A stretch of DNA of 64,000 bases, from positions 1 through 64,000 of the forward strand of contig NZ_BATI01000031.1 in assembly GCF_000467105.1 (NCBI RefSeq), given 5' to 3'. Source of the stretch: Aquipseudomonas alcaligenes NBRC 14159. GTDB lineage: Bacteria > Pseudomonadota > Gammaproteobacteria > Pseudomonadales > Pseudomonadaceae. Position numbers and translations under genes: made by a program. The notes under the pieces were generated by a model that worked only from the letters and a program-made list of their open reading frames with translations, ran no database searches and was not told the DNA's origin. This document shows, piece after piece, positions 7,235-15,065 of this stretch (positions are counted from its first letter, which is position 1; every line of letters begins with the position of its first letter).

Positions 7235-9310
7235 TCACACTTGGCCGTACTGCTGGCCATGGCGCAACCAGCGCTCCAGCAGCGGGCTGACGTGCTGCGG
7301 CCAGCGTGCCAGCAGCTCTTGCGCCGCTTCGCGTACGGCCGGCAGCAGGTCGGCATCGCGCATCAGGTCGGCCACCTTGAATTGCAGCAGGCCGGTCTGG
7401 CGGGTGCCGAGCATCTCGCCGGGGCCACGCAGTTCCAGGTCCTTTTCGGCGATGACGAAACCGTCGCAGGTCTCGCGCATGATGCTCAGGCGTTCGCGGC
7501 CGAGCTGCGACAGCGGCGCATGGTAGAGCAGCACACAGTGGCTGGCGGCGCTGCCGCGGCCGACCCGGCCGCGCAACTGGTGCAGCTGGGCCAGGCCGAG
7601 GCGCTCGGGGTTCTCGATGATCATCAGGCTGGCGTTGGGCACGTCGACGCCCACCTCGATCACCGTGGTGGCGACCAGCAGCTGCAGCTCGCCGCGCTTG
7701 AACTGGTCCATCATCGCGGCCTTCTCGGCGGGTTTCATGCGCCCGTGGATCAGCCCGACGCGCAGCTCGCCCAGCGCGCTGGAGAGCTCCTCGAAGCTGG
7801 TCTCCGCCGCCTGGCAGGTGAGTTCCTCGGATTCCTCGATCAGCGTGCACACCCAGTAGGCCTGGCGCCCCTCGCGGCAGGCCAGACGCACGCGCTCGAC
7901 CACCTCGAGGCGGCGGCTGTCGGCGATCACCAGGGTATTCACCGGGGTGCGCCCGGGCGGCAGTTCGTCGAGGATCGAGGTATCCAGATCGGCGTAGGCG
8001 CTCATCGCCAGGGTGCGCGGGATGGGCGTGGCTGTCATGATCAGCTGGTGCGGGCACAGGCGCCCGTCGATACCTTTCTGCCGCAGTGCCAGGCGCTGCT
8101 GCACGCCGAAGCGGTGCTGTTCGTCGATGATCACCAGGGCCAGTTTCTGGAAGCGCACTTCGTCCTGGAACAGCGCGTGGGTACCGACCACCATCGGGCA
8201 GCCGCCGGCGATCTGTTCCAGCGCCGCCGCGCGGGCCTTGCCCTTGAGCTTGCCGGCCAGCCAGGCGACCTCCAGGCCCAGTGGCTGCAGCCACCTGCTG
8301 AAATTGAGGAAGTGCTGCTCGGCGAGGATCTCGGTCGGCGCCATCAGCGCCACCTGGTAGCCGGCCTCCAGTGCCTGCAGCGCGGCGAGTGCCGCCACCA
8401 CGGTCTTGCCTGCGCCGACATCGCCCTGCACCAGGCGCAGCATCGGCTCGCTCTGGCTGAGGTCGTAGGCGATCTCGGCGCCGACGCGCAGCTGAGCGCC
8501 GGTGGGGGCGAAGCCGAGGTTGGCGAGGAAGCGCTGCGGCAGCGTCTGCGCCCTCGGCAGGACCGGCGCCTGCTGCGCGCGCACCTGCTCGCGCAAGCGC
8601 TGCAGCGACAGCTGGTGGGTCAGCAACTCCTCGAAGGCCAGGCGGTGCTGGGCCCAGTGACGGCCCTCGGCCAGCTCGTCGAGATCGGCATCCGGCGGCG
8701 GGCGGTGCAGGTAGCGCAACGCTTCGTCGAGCGCACCGAGTTGGTAGTCGCGGGCCAGCTCGGCCGGTAGCCAGTCCGGCAGGCTGTGCGGGCCAAGGCG
8801 GGCCAGGGCCTGCTGGCTGAGCTGGCGCAGGCGCTGCTGGGTCAGGCCTTCGGTGGTCGGGTAGATCGGCGTCAGGGTCTGTTCTACCGGGGCCGGCTCG
8901 TCGCCGCTCTGCGCGCGGTATTCCGGGTGGTAGATCTCCAGGCCGGTGGCGCCGGGGCGGATCTCGCCGTAGCAGCGCAGCGCGGTGCCGCGCTTGAGGC
9001 CGTCCTTCTGTGCCTGGCTGAAATGGAAGAAGCGCAGCGACAGGGTGCCGGTGCCATCCTGCAGGCGCACCAGCAGGCTGCGGCGGCGGCCCATGGCCAC
9101 GTCAGCGCCGGCCACCACGCCCTCGACCACTGCGTCCTGCCCCGGGCGCAGGGCGCCGATGGGGGTGATGCGGGTGCGGTCCTGGTAACGCAGCGGCAGG
9201 TGGAACAAAACGTCCTGCAGGGTTTCCAGGCCGACCTTGGCGAGTTTCTCGGCCAGCGCGTCACCCACGCCCTTCAGCGCGGTGACCGGGACCTGGGCCA
9301 GCTCGGTCAT
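7235..9310 (-). CDS. recG: ATP-dependent DNA helicase RecG
   Basis: 691 residues, the normal RecG length. An N-terminal wedge/OB domain (about 1-250) precedes the helicase core with Walker A GDVGAGKT (about 291-298), DEQH box LVIIDEQHRFG (about 393-403) and a C-terminal half with HGRM and the LRGRVGRG motif VI. RecG remodels stalled replication forks and branch-migrates Holliday junctions. Its start codon overlaps the oxyR stop by four bases (ATGA), so recG is the last gene of an oxyR-recG transcription unit. Confidence 0.97.
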   Translation of the reverse strand: MTELAQVPVTALKGVGDALAEKLAKVGLETLQDVLFHLPLRYQDRTRITPIGALRPGQDAVVEGVVAGADVAMGRRRSLLVRLQDGTGTLSLRFFHFSQAQKDGLKRGTALRCYGEIRPGATGLEIYHPEYRAQSGDEPAPVEQTLTPIYPTTEGLTQQRLRQLSQQALARLGPHSLPDWLPAELARDYQLGALDEALRYLHRPPPDADLDELAEGRHWAQHRLAFEELLTHQLSLQRLREQVRAQQAPVLPRAQTLPQRFLANLGFAPTGAQLRVGAEIAYDLSQSEPMLRLVQGDVGAGKTVVAALAALQALEAGYQVALMAPTEILAEQHFLNFSRWLQPLGLEVAWLAGKLKGKARAAALEQIAGGCPMVVGTHALFQDEVRFQKLALVIIDEQHRFGVQQRLALRQKGIDGRLCPHQLIMTATPIPRTLAMSAYADLDTSILDELPPGRTPVNTLVIADSRRLEVVERVRLACREGRQAYWVCTLIEESEELTCQAAETSFEELSSALGELRVGLIHGRMKPAEKAAMMDQFKRGELQLLVATTVIEVGVDVPNASLMIIENPERLGLAQLHQLRGRVGRGSAASHCVLLYHAPLSQLGRERLSIMRETCDGFVIAEKDLELRGPGEMLGTRQTGLLQFKVADLMRDADLLPAVREAAQELLARWPQHVSPLLERWLRHGQQYGQV

Positions 9311-10239
9311 GCCGGCAGGGCTTCACCCTGCGGGCGCGCCACCGAGCACAGGCGGATCGAGTCGGCCAGCACTTCGATGGCCTTGGGCCGCGGGAAGCTG
9401 GCGCGCCAGGCGATGGCGACGGTGCGGAACGGCGCCGGCGGCGTCAGCGGGCGCACCTCGATCACGCCGGGGGCGTAGTGGTGGCTGTCCACTGCGGAGA
9501 ACGGCAGGATCGAGATGCCCAGGCCCGAGGCGACCATATGGCGGATGGTCTCCAGCGAGCTGGATTCCACCGTGGTGTGTTTGGCCGCGTCCTCGCCGCC
9601 CTTGCGCAGGCTCGGGCAGGCTTCCAGCACCTGGTCGCGGAAGCAGTGGCCCTCGCCGAGCAGCAGCAGGCTTTTGTCGTTGAGCAGTTCGGTGTCGATG
9701 CTTTCACGCGCGGCCCAGGGGTGGCCGGCCGGCAGCAGGGCGAAGAACGGCTCGTCGTACAGCGGCTTGGTCAGTACGTCGGCTTCCTGGAACGGCAGGG
9801 CGATGATGATCGCGTCCAGCTCGCCGGTGCGCAGCTTGTCGCGCAGGATATGGGTGAAGTTTTCCTCGATGTACAGCGGCATCTGCGGCGCCACCCGGTG
9901 CAGCTGGGGAATCAGGTGCGGGAACAGGTAGGGGCCGACCGTGTAGATGGCGCCGATCTTCAGCGGTGCGGTCAGCTGGTTCTTGCCGGCCTGGGCCAGT
10001 TCGCGGATGCCCTGGGCCTGCTCCAGCACCTTCTGCGCCTGGGTGACGATGCCTTCGCCGACCGGGGTCAGGCGCACCGCGCTCTTGCTGCGCTCGAAGA
10101 TCAGCACGCCGAGCTCGTCTTCCAGTTTCTTCACCCCCACCGACAGGGTCGGCTGGCTGACGTGGCAGCGCTCGGCGGCGCGGCCGAAGTGCTGTTCCTG
10201 GGCGAGGGTGACGATGTAGCGCAGCTCGGTGAGGGTCAT
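9307..10239 (-). CDS. oxyR: Hydrogen-peroxide sensor and LysR-type regulator OxyR
   Basis: 310 residues from MTLTELRYIVTLAQ; an upstream in-frame start would add nine residues but gives an atypical N-terminus. The LysR helix-turn-helix spans 1-60 (HFGRAAERCHVSQPTLS). The redox pair is in GEGHCFRDQVLEAC, the Cys199/Cys208 pair that forms a disulfide on peroxide exposure. It activates peroxide-defence genes. It overlaps recG by four bases. A 9-bp inverted repeat just upstream (10247-10290) may be an autoregulatory site. Confidence 0.96.
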   Translation of the reverse strand: MTLTELRYIVTLAQEQHFGRAAERCHVSQPTLSVGVKKLEDELGVLIFERSKSAVRLTPVGEGIVTQAQKVLEQAQGIRELAQAGKNQLTAPLKIGAIYTVGPYLFPHLIPQLHRVAPQMPLYIEENFTHILRDKLRTGELDAIIIALPFQEADVLTKPLYDEPFFALLPAGHPWAARESIDTELLNDKSLLLLGEGHCFRDQVLEACPSLRKGGEDAAKHTTVESSSLETIRHMVASGLGISILPFSAVDSHHYAPGVIEVRPLTPPAPFRTVAIAWRASFPRPKAIEVLADSIRLCSVARPQGEALPA

Positions 10240-10320
10240 AGGTAAATTCCATTGAGATGCCGGCAAGCATAGCGACTGTATTCAATGGAACCAAGGCGCA
10301 TGCAACGATGCGCCCGGCGT

Positions 10321-11034
10321 TCAGCGGGTGAGGGTGAAGTTCAGCGGGTAATCGATGGTCATGCGGTTGCCGCTCAGCACCTTGGCCGGTGGCGGCGGTA
10401 CCGGGCTGGCCTTGCGCAGCTGGCGTTGCACGTCGCGGTCGAAGGAGCTGCGCGCGGTCGACTGCTTCACTTCGCTGGCGAGAATGCGGCCCTGGGCATC
10501 GATGGTGAAGTTGACCAGCAGCGCATGCTTGCTGCCCGGACGGTTGAAGCGCCGCTCACGGTCCGGGTAGTGCAGGCGTTTGCTCAGGTAAGCCTGCAGT
10601 TTGGCCATCCACAGGGCACGTTCGCGGTCGATCTCGCCCTGGCTGGTCTGCTGCTGTACCGGCGCGCGCACCGGCGCCGCGCTGGTCTCCTGGCTGGCCA
10701 CCTTGGGCGCCTCCGGCTGCGGCTTGACCTCCGGCTTGGGCGGCTGCGGCTTGGGTTTGACCTGCGGCTTGGGCTTGACGATGGCCAGCTTGGGCTCTGG
10801 CGCTTCGACTACCTCGGGAATGGGCTCCGGCTCCGGCTCGGCCACCGGCTGCGGCGGTGTCGGCTGCGGCGGGGCGACCAGCGGCTCCAGCTCGATCAGC
10901 ATCGCCGCCGGTTCCAGCAGCACTGGCGTGAGCGCCGGCTTCCACAGCAGGGCCAGGTAATAGAGGCCGGCATGCAGGCCGAGCACGGCGAGCAGGCTGA
11001 CAGCCCACAGCGGCAGGCGACGCGCTGGGCTCAT
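10321..11034 (-). CDS. tonB: TonB energy-transducing protein
   Basis: 237 residues: one N-terminal membrane anchor (about 8-30), a long periplasmic linker of Pro-Glu then Pro-Lys repeats (PEPEPIPEV, KPKPQVKPKP), and a C-terminal TonB domain (about 150-237; LHYPDRERR and VNFTIDAQGRI). TonB spans the periplasm and passes proton-motive energy from ExbB/ExbD to outer-membrane siderophore and heme receptors. It is the third gene of exbB-exbD-tonB; its start overlaps the exbD stop by four bases. Confidence 0.95.
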   Translation of the reverse strand: MSPARRLPLWAVSLLAVLGLHAGLYYLALLWKPALTPVLLEPAAMLIELEPLVAPPQPTPPQPVAEPEPEPIPEVVEAPEPKLAIVKPKPQVKPKPQPPKPEVKPQPEAPKVASQETSAAPVRAPVQQQTSQGEIDRERALWMAKLQAYLSKRLHYPDRERRFNRPGSKHALLVNFTIDAQGRILASEVKQSTARSSFDRDVQRQLRKASPVPPPPAKVLSGNRMTIDYPLNFTLTR

Positions 11035-11456
11035 TGCTTGCCGACCGTTTCCAGGCCGACCAGGCCGATCTTCAGGTAACCGGCGCCGCGCAGGTTGTCC
11101 ATCACGCTCATCAGGTCGGCATAGTCCACGCCCTTGTCGCCACGGACGAAGATGGTCTTCTGCTTGTCGCCGGCGGTCAGGCGGTCCAGCGCCGCGCCGA
11201 GCTGCGCCGGGTCGATCTGCTGGTTGTCCAGGTACAGGCTGGTGTCTTCCTTGATGCTCAGGTACACCGGCTGGTCCGGGCGCGGTACCGGTTTGGCGGT
11301 GGAGGCCGGCAGGTCGACCTTGACGTCTACCGTGGCCAGGGGCGCGGCGACCATGAAGATGATCAGCAGTACCAGCATCACGTCGATGAAGGGCGTGACG
11401 TTGATCTCGTGGTTTTCCTGGAGGTCGTCACCGCCCTCGTGCAGATGCAGCCCCAT
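11031..11456 (-). CDS. exbD: ExbD, TonB-complex proton channel subunit
   Basis: 141 residues. One membrane helix (about 20-42) holds the essential Asp in TPFIDVMLVLLIIFMV; a periplasmic domain follows. ExbD with ExbB uses the proton gradient to drive TonB. It lies three bases after exbB and overlaps tonB. Confidence 0.95.
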   Translation of the reverse strand: MGLHLHEGGDDLQENHEINVTPFIDVMLVLLIIFMVAAPLATVDVKVDLPASTAKPVPRPDQPVYLSIKEDTSLYLDNQQIDPAQLGAALDRLTAGDKQKTIFVRGDKGVDYADLMSVMDNLRGAGYLKIGLVGLETVGKQ

Positions 11457-11459
11457 GGG

Positions 11460-12524
11460 TCATACCGCCTTGGCGATCGGCGCCTGGGCGCGCTCGGGGG
11501 CGGGCTGGTCGAGGTCGCGGCTGACCAGCAGCAGGACCTGCGCCGAGGCATCGGCGACCTGGGCCTTGTAGCCGGCGATGGAGCGGGCGAAGACGTTGTA
11601 GATGACCACGGCCGGAATGGCCGCGACCAGGCCCAGGGCGGTGGCCAGCAGGGCCTCGGCGATGCCCGGGGCAACCACGGCGAGGTTGGTGGTCTGCGAC
11701 TCGGCGATGCCGATGAAGCTGTTCATGATGCCCCACACGGTGCCGAACAGGCCGACGAAGGGCGCGGTGGAGCCGATGGTGGCGAGCACGCCGGTGCCCT
11801 GGCTCATGCTGCGGCCGCTGGCGGCGACCAGGCGTTCGAGGCGGAAGCTGACGCGCTCCTTGATGCCTTCCTTCTCCTTGCAGCCGGCGGACAGACGCAG
11901 TTCTTCGCGAGCGTCCTCGATCAGCAGGGCACTGAAACTGTGCTTGGCGCGGGCCTGCTCGGCGGCCTGGTTGAGCGTGCGCGCGCCCTTCAGGTCGGGC
12001 AGCTCGCGCTGCAGGCGACGGCGGGCGACGAGCAGTTCCAGGCCCTTGGCGATCCACACGGTCCAGGTCAGGATCGACGCCAGTACCAGGCCGATCATCA
12101 CGCCTTTCACCACGCGGTCGGCGTTCTGGTACATGCCCCAGGGCGACAGGTCGTGTAGCACCTCGTCCTCGGCGGGGACTTCGGCCTGCAGCGCCTGCAC
12201 GGCAGCCAGCAGCTGCTCGGCGTCCGCACCGGCGATGCCGTTCTGCTGCAGGAACGCCTGGCGGGCGGCCTCGATCTGCTCAGCGCTGGCCTGTTCACCC
12301 AGGGCGTCCAGGCTGGCCTTGAGGGCCTCGGCCTGCGGATGCAGCGCCGGCGTGGCAGGCAGCGCCTGCGTGGTGTCGGCCTGCGCGCTGGCCGCGGTGG
12401 CGGCAACTGGCGCCTGGGCGGTTGGCGCGGCCTCCTCGGCAAGCGCGCCGAACGGCAGCAGCAGGCCGAACAGCAGGGCAGTCAGGGAAAGACGGGAGGG
12501 GGCGCGGAGGGCGGTAGAATTCAT
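11460..12524 (-). CDS. exbB: ExbB, TonB-complex motor subunit with extended exported N-terminus
   Basis: 354 residues, longer than E. coli ExbB (244). The extra N-terminus starts with a signal-peptide-like stretch (about 12-30) and an Ala/Pro/Gln-rich segment of about 110 residues before the first core helix ([20 protein letters not shown]). The core has the usual large cytoplasmic loop and two further helices ([32 protein letters not shown]). The long form is usual in Pseudomonas. It is first in the exbB-exbD-tonB operon; a Fur-box-like sequence lies upstream at 12599-12617. Confidence 0.95.
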   Translation of the reverse strand: MNSTALRAPSRLSLTALLFGLLLPFGALAEEAAPTAQAPVAATAASAQADTTQALPATPALHPQAEALKASLDALGEQASAEQIEAARQAFLQQNGIAGADAEQLLAAVQALQAEVPAEDEVLHDLSPWGMYQNADRVVKGVMIGLVLASILTWTVWIAKGLELLVARRRLQRELPDLKGARTLNQAAEQARAKHSFSALLIEDAREELRLSAGCKEKEGIKERVSFRLERLVAASGRSMSQGTGVLATIGSTAPFVGLFGTVWGIMNSFIGIAESQTTNLAVVAPGIAEALLATALGLVAAIPAVVIYNVFARSIAGYKAQVADASAQVLLLVSRDLDQPAPERAQAPIAKAV

Positions 12525-12598
12525 GCTGGCCGGACCTGAAATAAGGGAGCATCGGACGAGGGAAGCGGAGCCCTGCGTGCAAATCGGCGTGTATTATT

Positions 12599-12617
12599 GC
12601 AAGTAATTCTTGTTTGT
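12599..12617. promoter_or_regulatory. Candidate Fur box upstream of exbB
   Basis: GCAAGTAATTCTTGTTTGT matches the Pseudomonas-style Fur palindrome GCAAATGATTCTCATTTGC at 14 of 19 positions by eye. It is about 75 bases before the exbB start, between exbB and a divergent gene, the expected place for iron repression of exbB-exbD-tonB. Confidence 0.5.
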
Positions 12618-12697
12618 GAAAGAAACAATGTAACTTTTTGGCCCGCCCGTGCTCAGGTGCGGAAGCGCTCCCCCACTTTCCAAGGTAGAACCTTTTC

Positions 12698-13570
12698 ATG
12701 CCCAAGACCCTGATGATTGCTGGCTGTGGCGATGTCGGCAGCCGCCTGGCGCGTAGCCTCGAGCCGAGCGGCTGGACCCTGTACGGCCTGCGGCGTGATG
12801 TCGCGCAGTTGCCGGCAGGCGTGCTGCCGGTGGCGGGCGACCTGCAGCAACCGGCCTGCCCGCCGGCGTGGCCGCAGGGGCAGCTCGACTATCTGGTGTA
12901 TTGCGTGGCGGCCAGCCAGCACGACGAGGCCGGCTACCGCAGTGCCTATGTCGAGGGGCTGCGCCATGTGCTGGCCTGGCTGGTCGAGCGCGGCCAGCGC
13001 CCGCAGCGCCTGCTGTTCGTCTCCAGCAGTGGCGTGTATGCCCAGGCGGACGGCGAATGGGTCGACGAGCAGTCGCCGGCCGAGGCCAGCAGCTACTCGG
13101 GGCGGGTGATGCGCGAGGCCGAGCAGCTGGCACTGGACAGCGGCCTGCCGGCAACCCTGGTGCGCCTGACCGGCATCTACGGCCCCGGTCGCCAGTGGCT
13201 GCTCAACCAGGTGCGCCAGGGTTACCGGGTCGCCAGCGAGCCGCCGCTGTATGGCAATCGTATTCATGCCGACGATGCGGCGGGCCTGCTGGCCTTCCTG
13301 CTGCAGGCCGATGCCGCCGGCACGCCGCTGGCCGACTGCTACCTGGGCGTGGACGACGCGCCGGCGCCGCTGCACGAGGTGGTGGGGTGGCTGCGTGAGC
13401 AGCTGGGCGTGAGCCACTGGGCCGAGCAGAGCAGCGTGCGCCGCGCCGGCAGCAAGCGCTGCAGCAACGCCCGCGCCCGCGCGCTGGGCTGGGTGCCGCA
13501 ATACCCCAGTTATCGCGAGGGTTATGCGGCGGTGCTGGCGGGCGCTCAGTCGTCGCTGCGCCCGTCGTAG
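12698..13570 (+). CDS. NAD-dependent epimerase/dehydratase (extended SDR, YeeZ-like)
   Basis: 290 residues. It begins with the nucleotide-binding MIAGCGDVGSRLARSL (Gly-rich loop at about 8-14) and has an SDR-like SSSGVYAQADGEWVDE segment (about 108-123), where SSS-GVY resembles the active-site region of sugar-nucleotide epimerases. The substrate is unknown. AAGGTAG precedes the start. It reads divergently from exbB, and its last 25 bases overlap the 3' end of the converging repeat-protein gene. Confidence 0.8.
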   Translation: MPKTLMIAGCGDVGSRLARSLEPSGWTLYGLRRDVAQLPAGVLPVAGDLQQPACPPAWPQGQLDYLVYCVAASQHDEAGYRSAYVEGLRHVLAWLVERGQRPQRLLFVSSSGVYAQADGEWVDEQSPAEASSYSGRVMREAEQLALDSGLPATLVRLTGIYGPGRQWLLNQVRQGYRVASEPPLYGNRIHADDAAGLLAFLLQADAAGTPLADCYLGVDDAPAPLHEVVGWLREQLGVSHWAEQSSVRRAGSKRCSNARARALGWVPQYPSYREGYAAVLAGAQSSLRPS

Positions 13571-13911
13571 CGGCCGCTGGCGTCGTAGTGGCGGCCGTCC
13601 GGATCGGTACGGCCCTGGTAGCGTCCGGAATCGTCGTAGTGGCGGCCATCCTGATCCTGGCGCCCGACATAGCGGCCGCTGTCGTCATAGCGGCGGCCGT
13701 CGTCATCGGTGCGGCCGGTATAGCGTCCGGAAGCGTCGTACTGGCGGCCGTCGGCGTCGGTGCGCCCGGTGTAGCGCCCGGAGCTGTCATAGGCGCGGCC
13801 GTCGTCGTCGGTGCGTCCCAGGTAGCGTCCGCTGTCGTCGTAATGGCGCTGCTCGGCCTGTACGGGCAGGCCCGCCAGCAGCAGGCAGAGCAGGAACAGG
13901 GCGCGCGGCAT
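13546..13911 (-). CDS. Secreted small protein made of 17-residue YDxSGRYxGRTDxDGR repeats
   Basis: 121 residues. A signal peptide (MPRALFLLCLLLAGLPVQA) is followed by five full and one partial tandem copies of a 17-residue unit (YDxSGRYxGRTDxDGR plus one residue). The repeat array fills the whole mature protein. Each unit has regularly spaced Asp, Arg, Gly and Tyr, suggesting a beta-solenoid-like or metal/polyanion-binding exported protein; this is inference. Its ATG shares one base with the stop of the upstream lipoprotein gene, so they are probably co-translated. The 3' end overlaps the converging SDR gene by 25 bases. No known function is recognised. Confidence 0.75.
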   Translation of the reverse strand: MPRALFLLCLLLAGLPVQAEQRHYDDSGRYLGRTDDDGRAYDSSGRYTGRTDADGRQYDASGRYTGRTDDDGRRYDDSGRYVGRQDQDGRHYDDSGRYQGRTDPDGRHYDASGRYDGRSDD

Positions 13912-14639
13912 CAGTCGCGCTCGAGCAGCCAGGCCAGGCGCCCGGGGTGCAGGTCCGGTACTTCGTCCACGGTGGCGCGGTTGATCGCCCGGAAGATGCG
14001 CAGCTCGTCGCCGTCGCGCTGGAACAGCCAGGGCGCGCCCTGCTGGCCCAGCTGCAGCCACAGGCTGTCGTGCTCGCCGGTCATCGCCGCGCAGTCGCCG
14101 GCCAGGCACAGCGCATAGCGCTCGGCGCCGGGCAGGCCCTCCAGGCGGCCGTCCGGGTGGAACAGCACCAGGCCGCCTTCGCCGACGCCCTTGCGGATCT
14201 TCCATTCGCCGCCCAGGTAGGCGTCGTACAGCGCCCACTCGAAGCTGCTGCCGATCGGCGCCCCGGCCTCGGCCGCGTGGGCCGGGCGGGCAAAGTGCTG
14301 CTCCGGGCCCTGGGTGCTGGCCTGCTGCACCAGCTGCTGGCCCTGCAGGGTCAGCACTTCGTGGTGCTCGCCCGGGTAGTCGACGCGCCACTGGCGCTCC
14401 GCGCCGGCCCCGAGGCGACCCTGCGGCGCCTCGAAGCCGTTGCTGTAGGTGGCCAGCCCCTGGCGGCTATCCAGCTGCCATTCGAGGTTGGGGCCGTAGG
14501 CCAGCAATGCCTCGCGCAGCGGGCCACCCTGGCGGGCGGCCTCGATGATCGACTGGTTGATCCAGGTACCGTCCGGGTTGGCGGAACCCGCACAGCCGCT
14601 CAGCAGGGCGGCAGCCAGGAGAGGGAGCAGGTGGCGCAT
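13911..14639 (-). CDS. Putative lipoprotein, uncharacterised
   Basis: 242 residues. The N-terminus MRHLLPLLAAALLSGCAGS is a lipoprotein signal with lipobox LLSGC (Cys16 lipidated). The mature part contains GTWIN and GEWKIRKGVGEGGLVLFHPDG, a pattern of beta strands seen in lipocalin-like or META-type lipoproteins, but I cannot assign a family. The gene ends in a TGATG overlap with the repeat-protein gene and starts five bases from the ridA stop, so ridA, this gene and the repeat protein may be one unit. Confidence 0.75.
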   Translation of the reverse strand: MRHLLPLLAAALLSGCAGSANPDGTWINQSIIEAARQGGPLREALLAYGPNLEWQLDSRQGLATYSNGFEAPQGRLGAGAERQWRVDYPGEHHEVLTLQGQQLVQQASTQGPEQHFARPAHAAEAGAPIGSSFEWALYDAYLGGEWKIRKGVGEGGLVLFHPDGRLEGLPGAERYALCLAGDCAAMTGEHDSLWLQLGQQGAPWLFQRDGDELRIFRAINRATVDEVPDLHPGRLAWLLERD

Positions 14640-14644
14640 GGCGC

Positions 14645-15025
14645 TTATTCGATGACCAGGATGCCGTCCATTTCCACCTGCGCGCCGCGCGGCAGGGCGG
14701 CCACGCCGATGGCGGCGCGGGCCGGGTAGGGCTGCTCGAAGTAGCGGCCCATGACCTCGTTGACCTTGGCGAAGTGCGACAGGTCGGTGAGGAAGATGTT
14801 CAGTTTGACCACGTCCTTGAACGAGCCGCCGGCGGCCTCGATCACTGCCTTGAGGTTCTCGAACACCTGCACGGTCTGCTCCTCGAAGCCCTGCACCAGT
14901 TCCATGGTCTTCGGGTCCAGCGGGATCTGGCCCGACAGGTACACGGTGTTGCCGGCCTTGATCGCCTGGGAATAGGTGCCGATGGCGGCGGGGGCGTTGG
15001 GCGAAGTGATGACGGTCTTGCTCAT
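14645..15025 (-). CDS. ridA: RidA reactive enamine/imine deaminase
   Basis: 126 residues from [20 protein letters not shown]; an in-frame start 12 bases upstream is less typical. RidA trimers hydrolyse 2-aminoacrylate and related imines made by PLP enzymes. Family marks: GTYSQAI, the [10 protein letters not shown] helix, and the substrate-binding Arg in [21 protein letters not shown] (about 104-124, Arg about 106). It is just downstream of spoT, the standard Pseudomonas order. A second RidA-family gene is at 41555. Confidence 0.96.
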   Translation of the reverse strand: MSKTVITSPNAPAAIGTYSQAIKAGNTVYLSGQIPLDPKTMELVQGFEEQTVQVFENLKAVIEAAGGSFKDVVKLNIFLTDLSHFAKVNEVMGRYFEQPYPARAAIGVAALPRGAQVEMDGILVIE

Positions 15026-15065
15026 GGACAACTCCAATAGGCTTTTCTTGTTGGGGCCGCGCGCC

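Noticed and set aside
13560..13870. Possible CRISPR or DNA satellite because of regular 51-bp repeats
   Set aside because: The repeats are codon-periodic, code for 17-residue protein units, and have no spacers.
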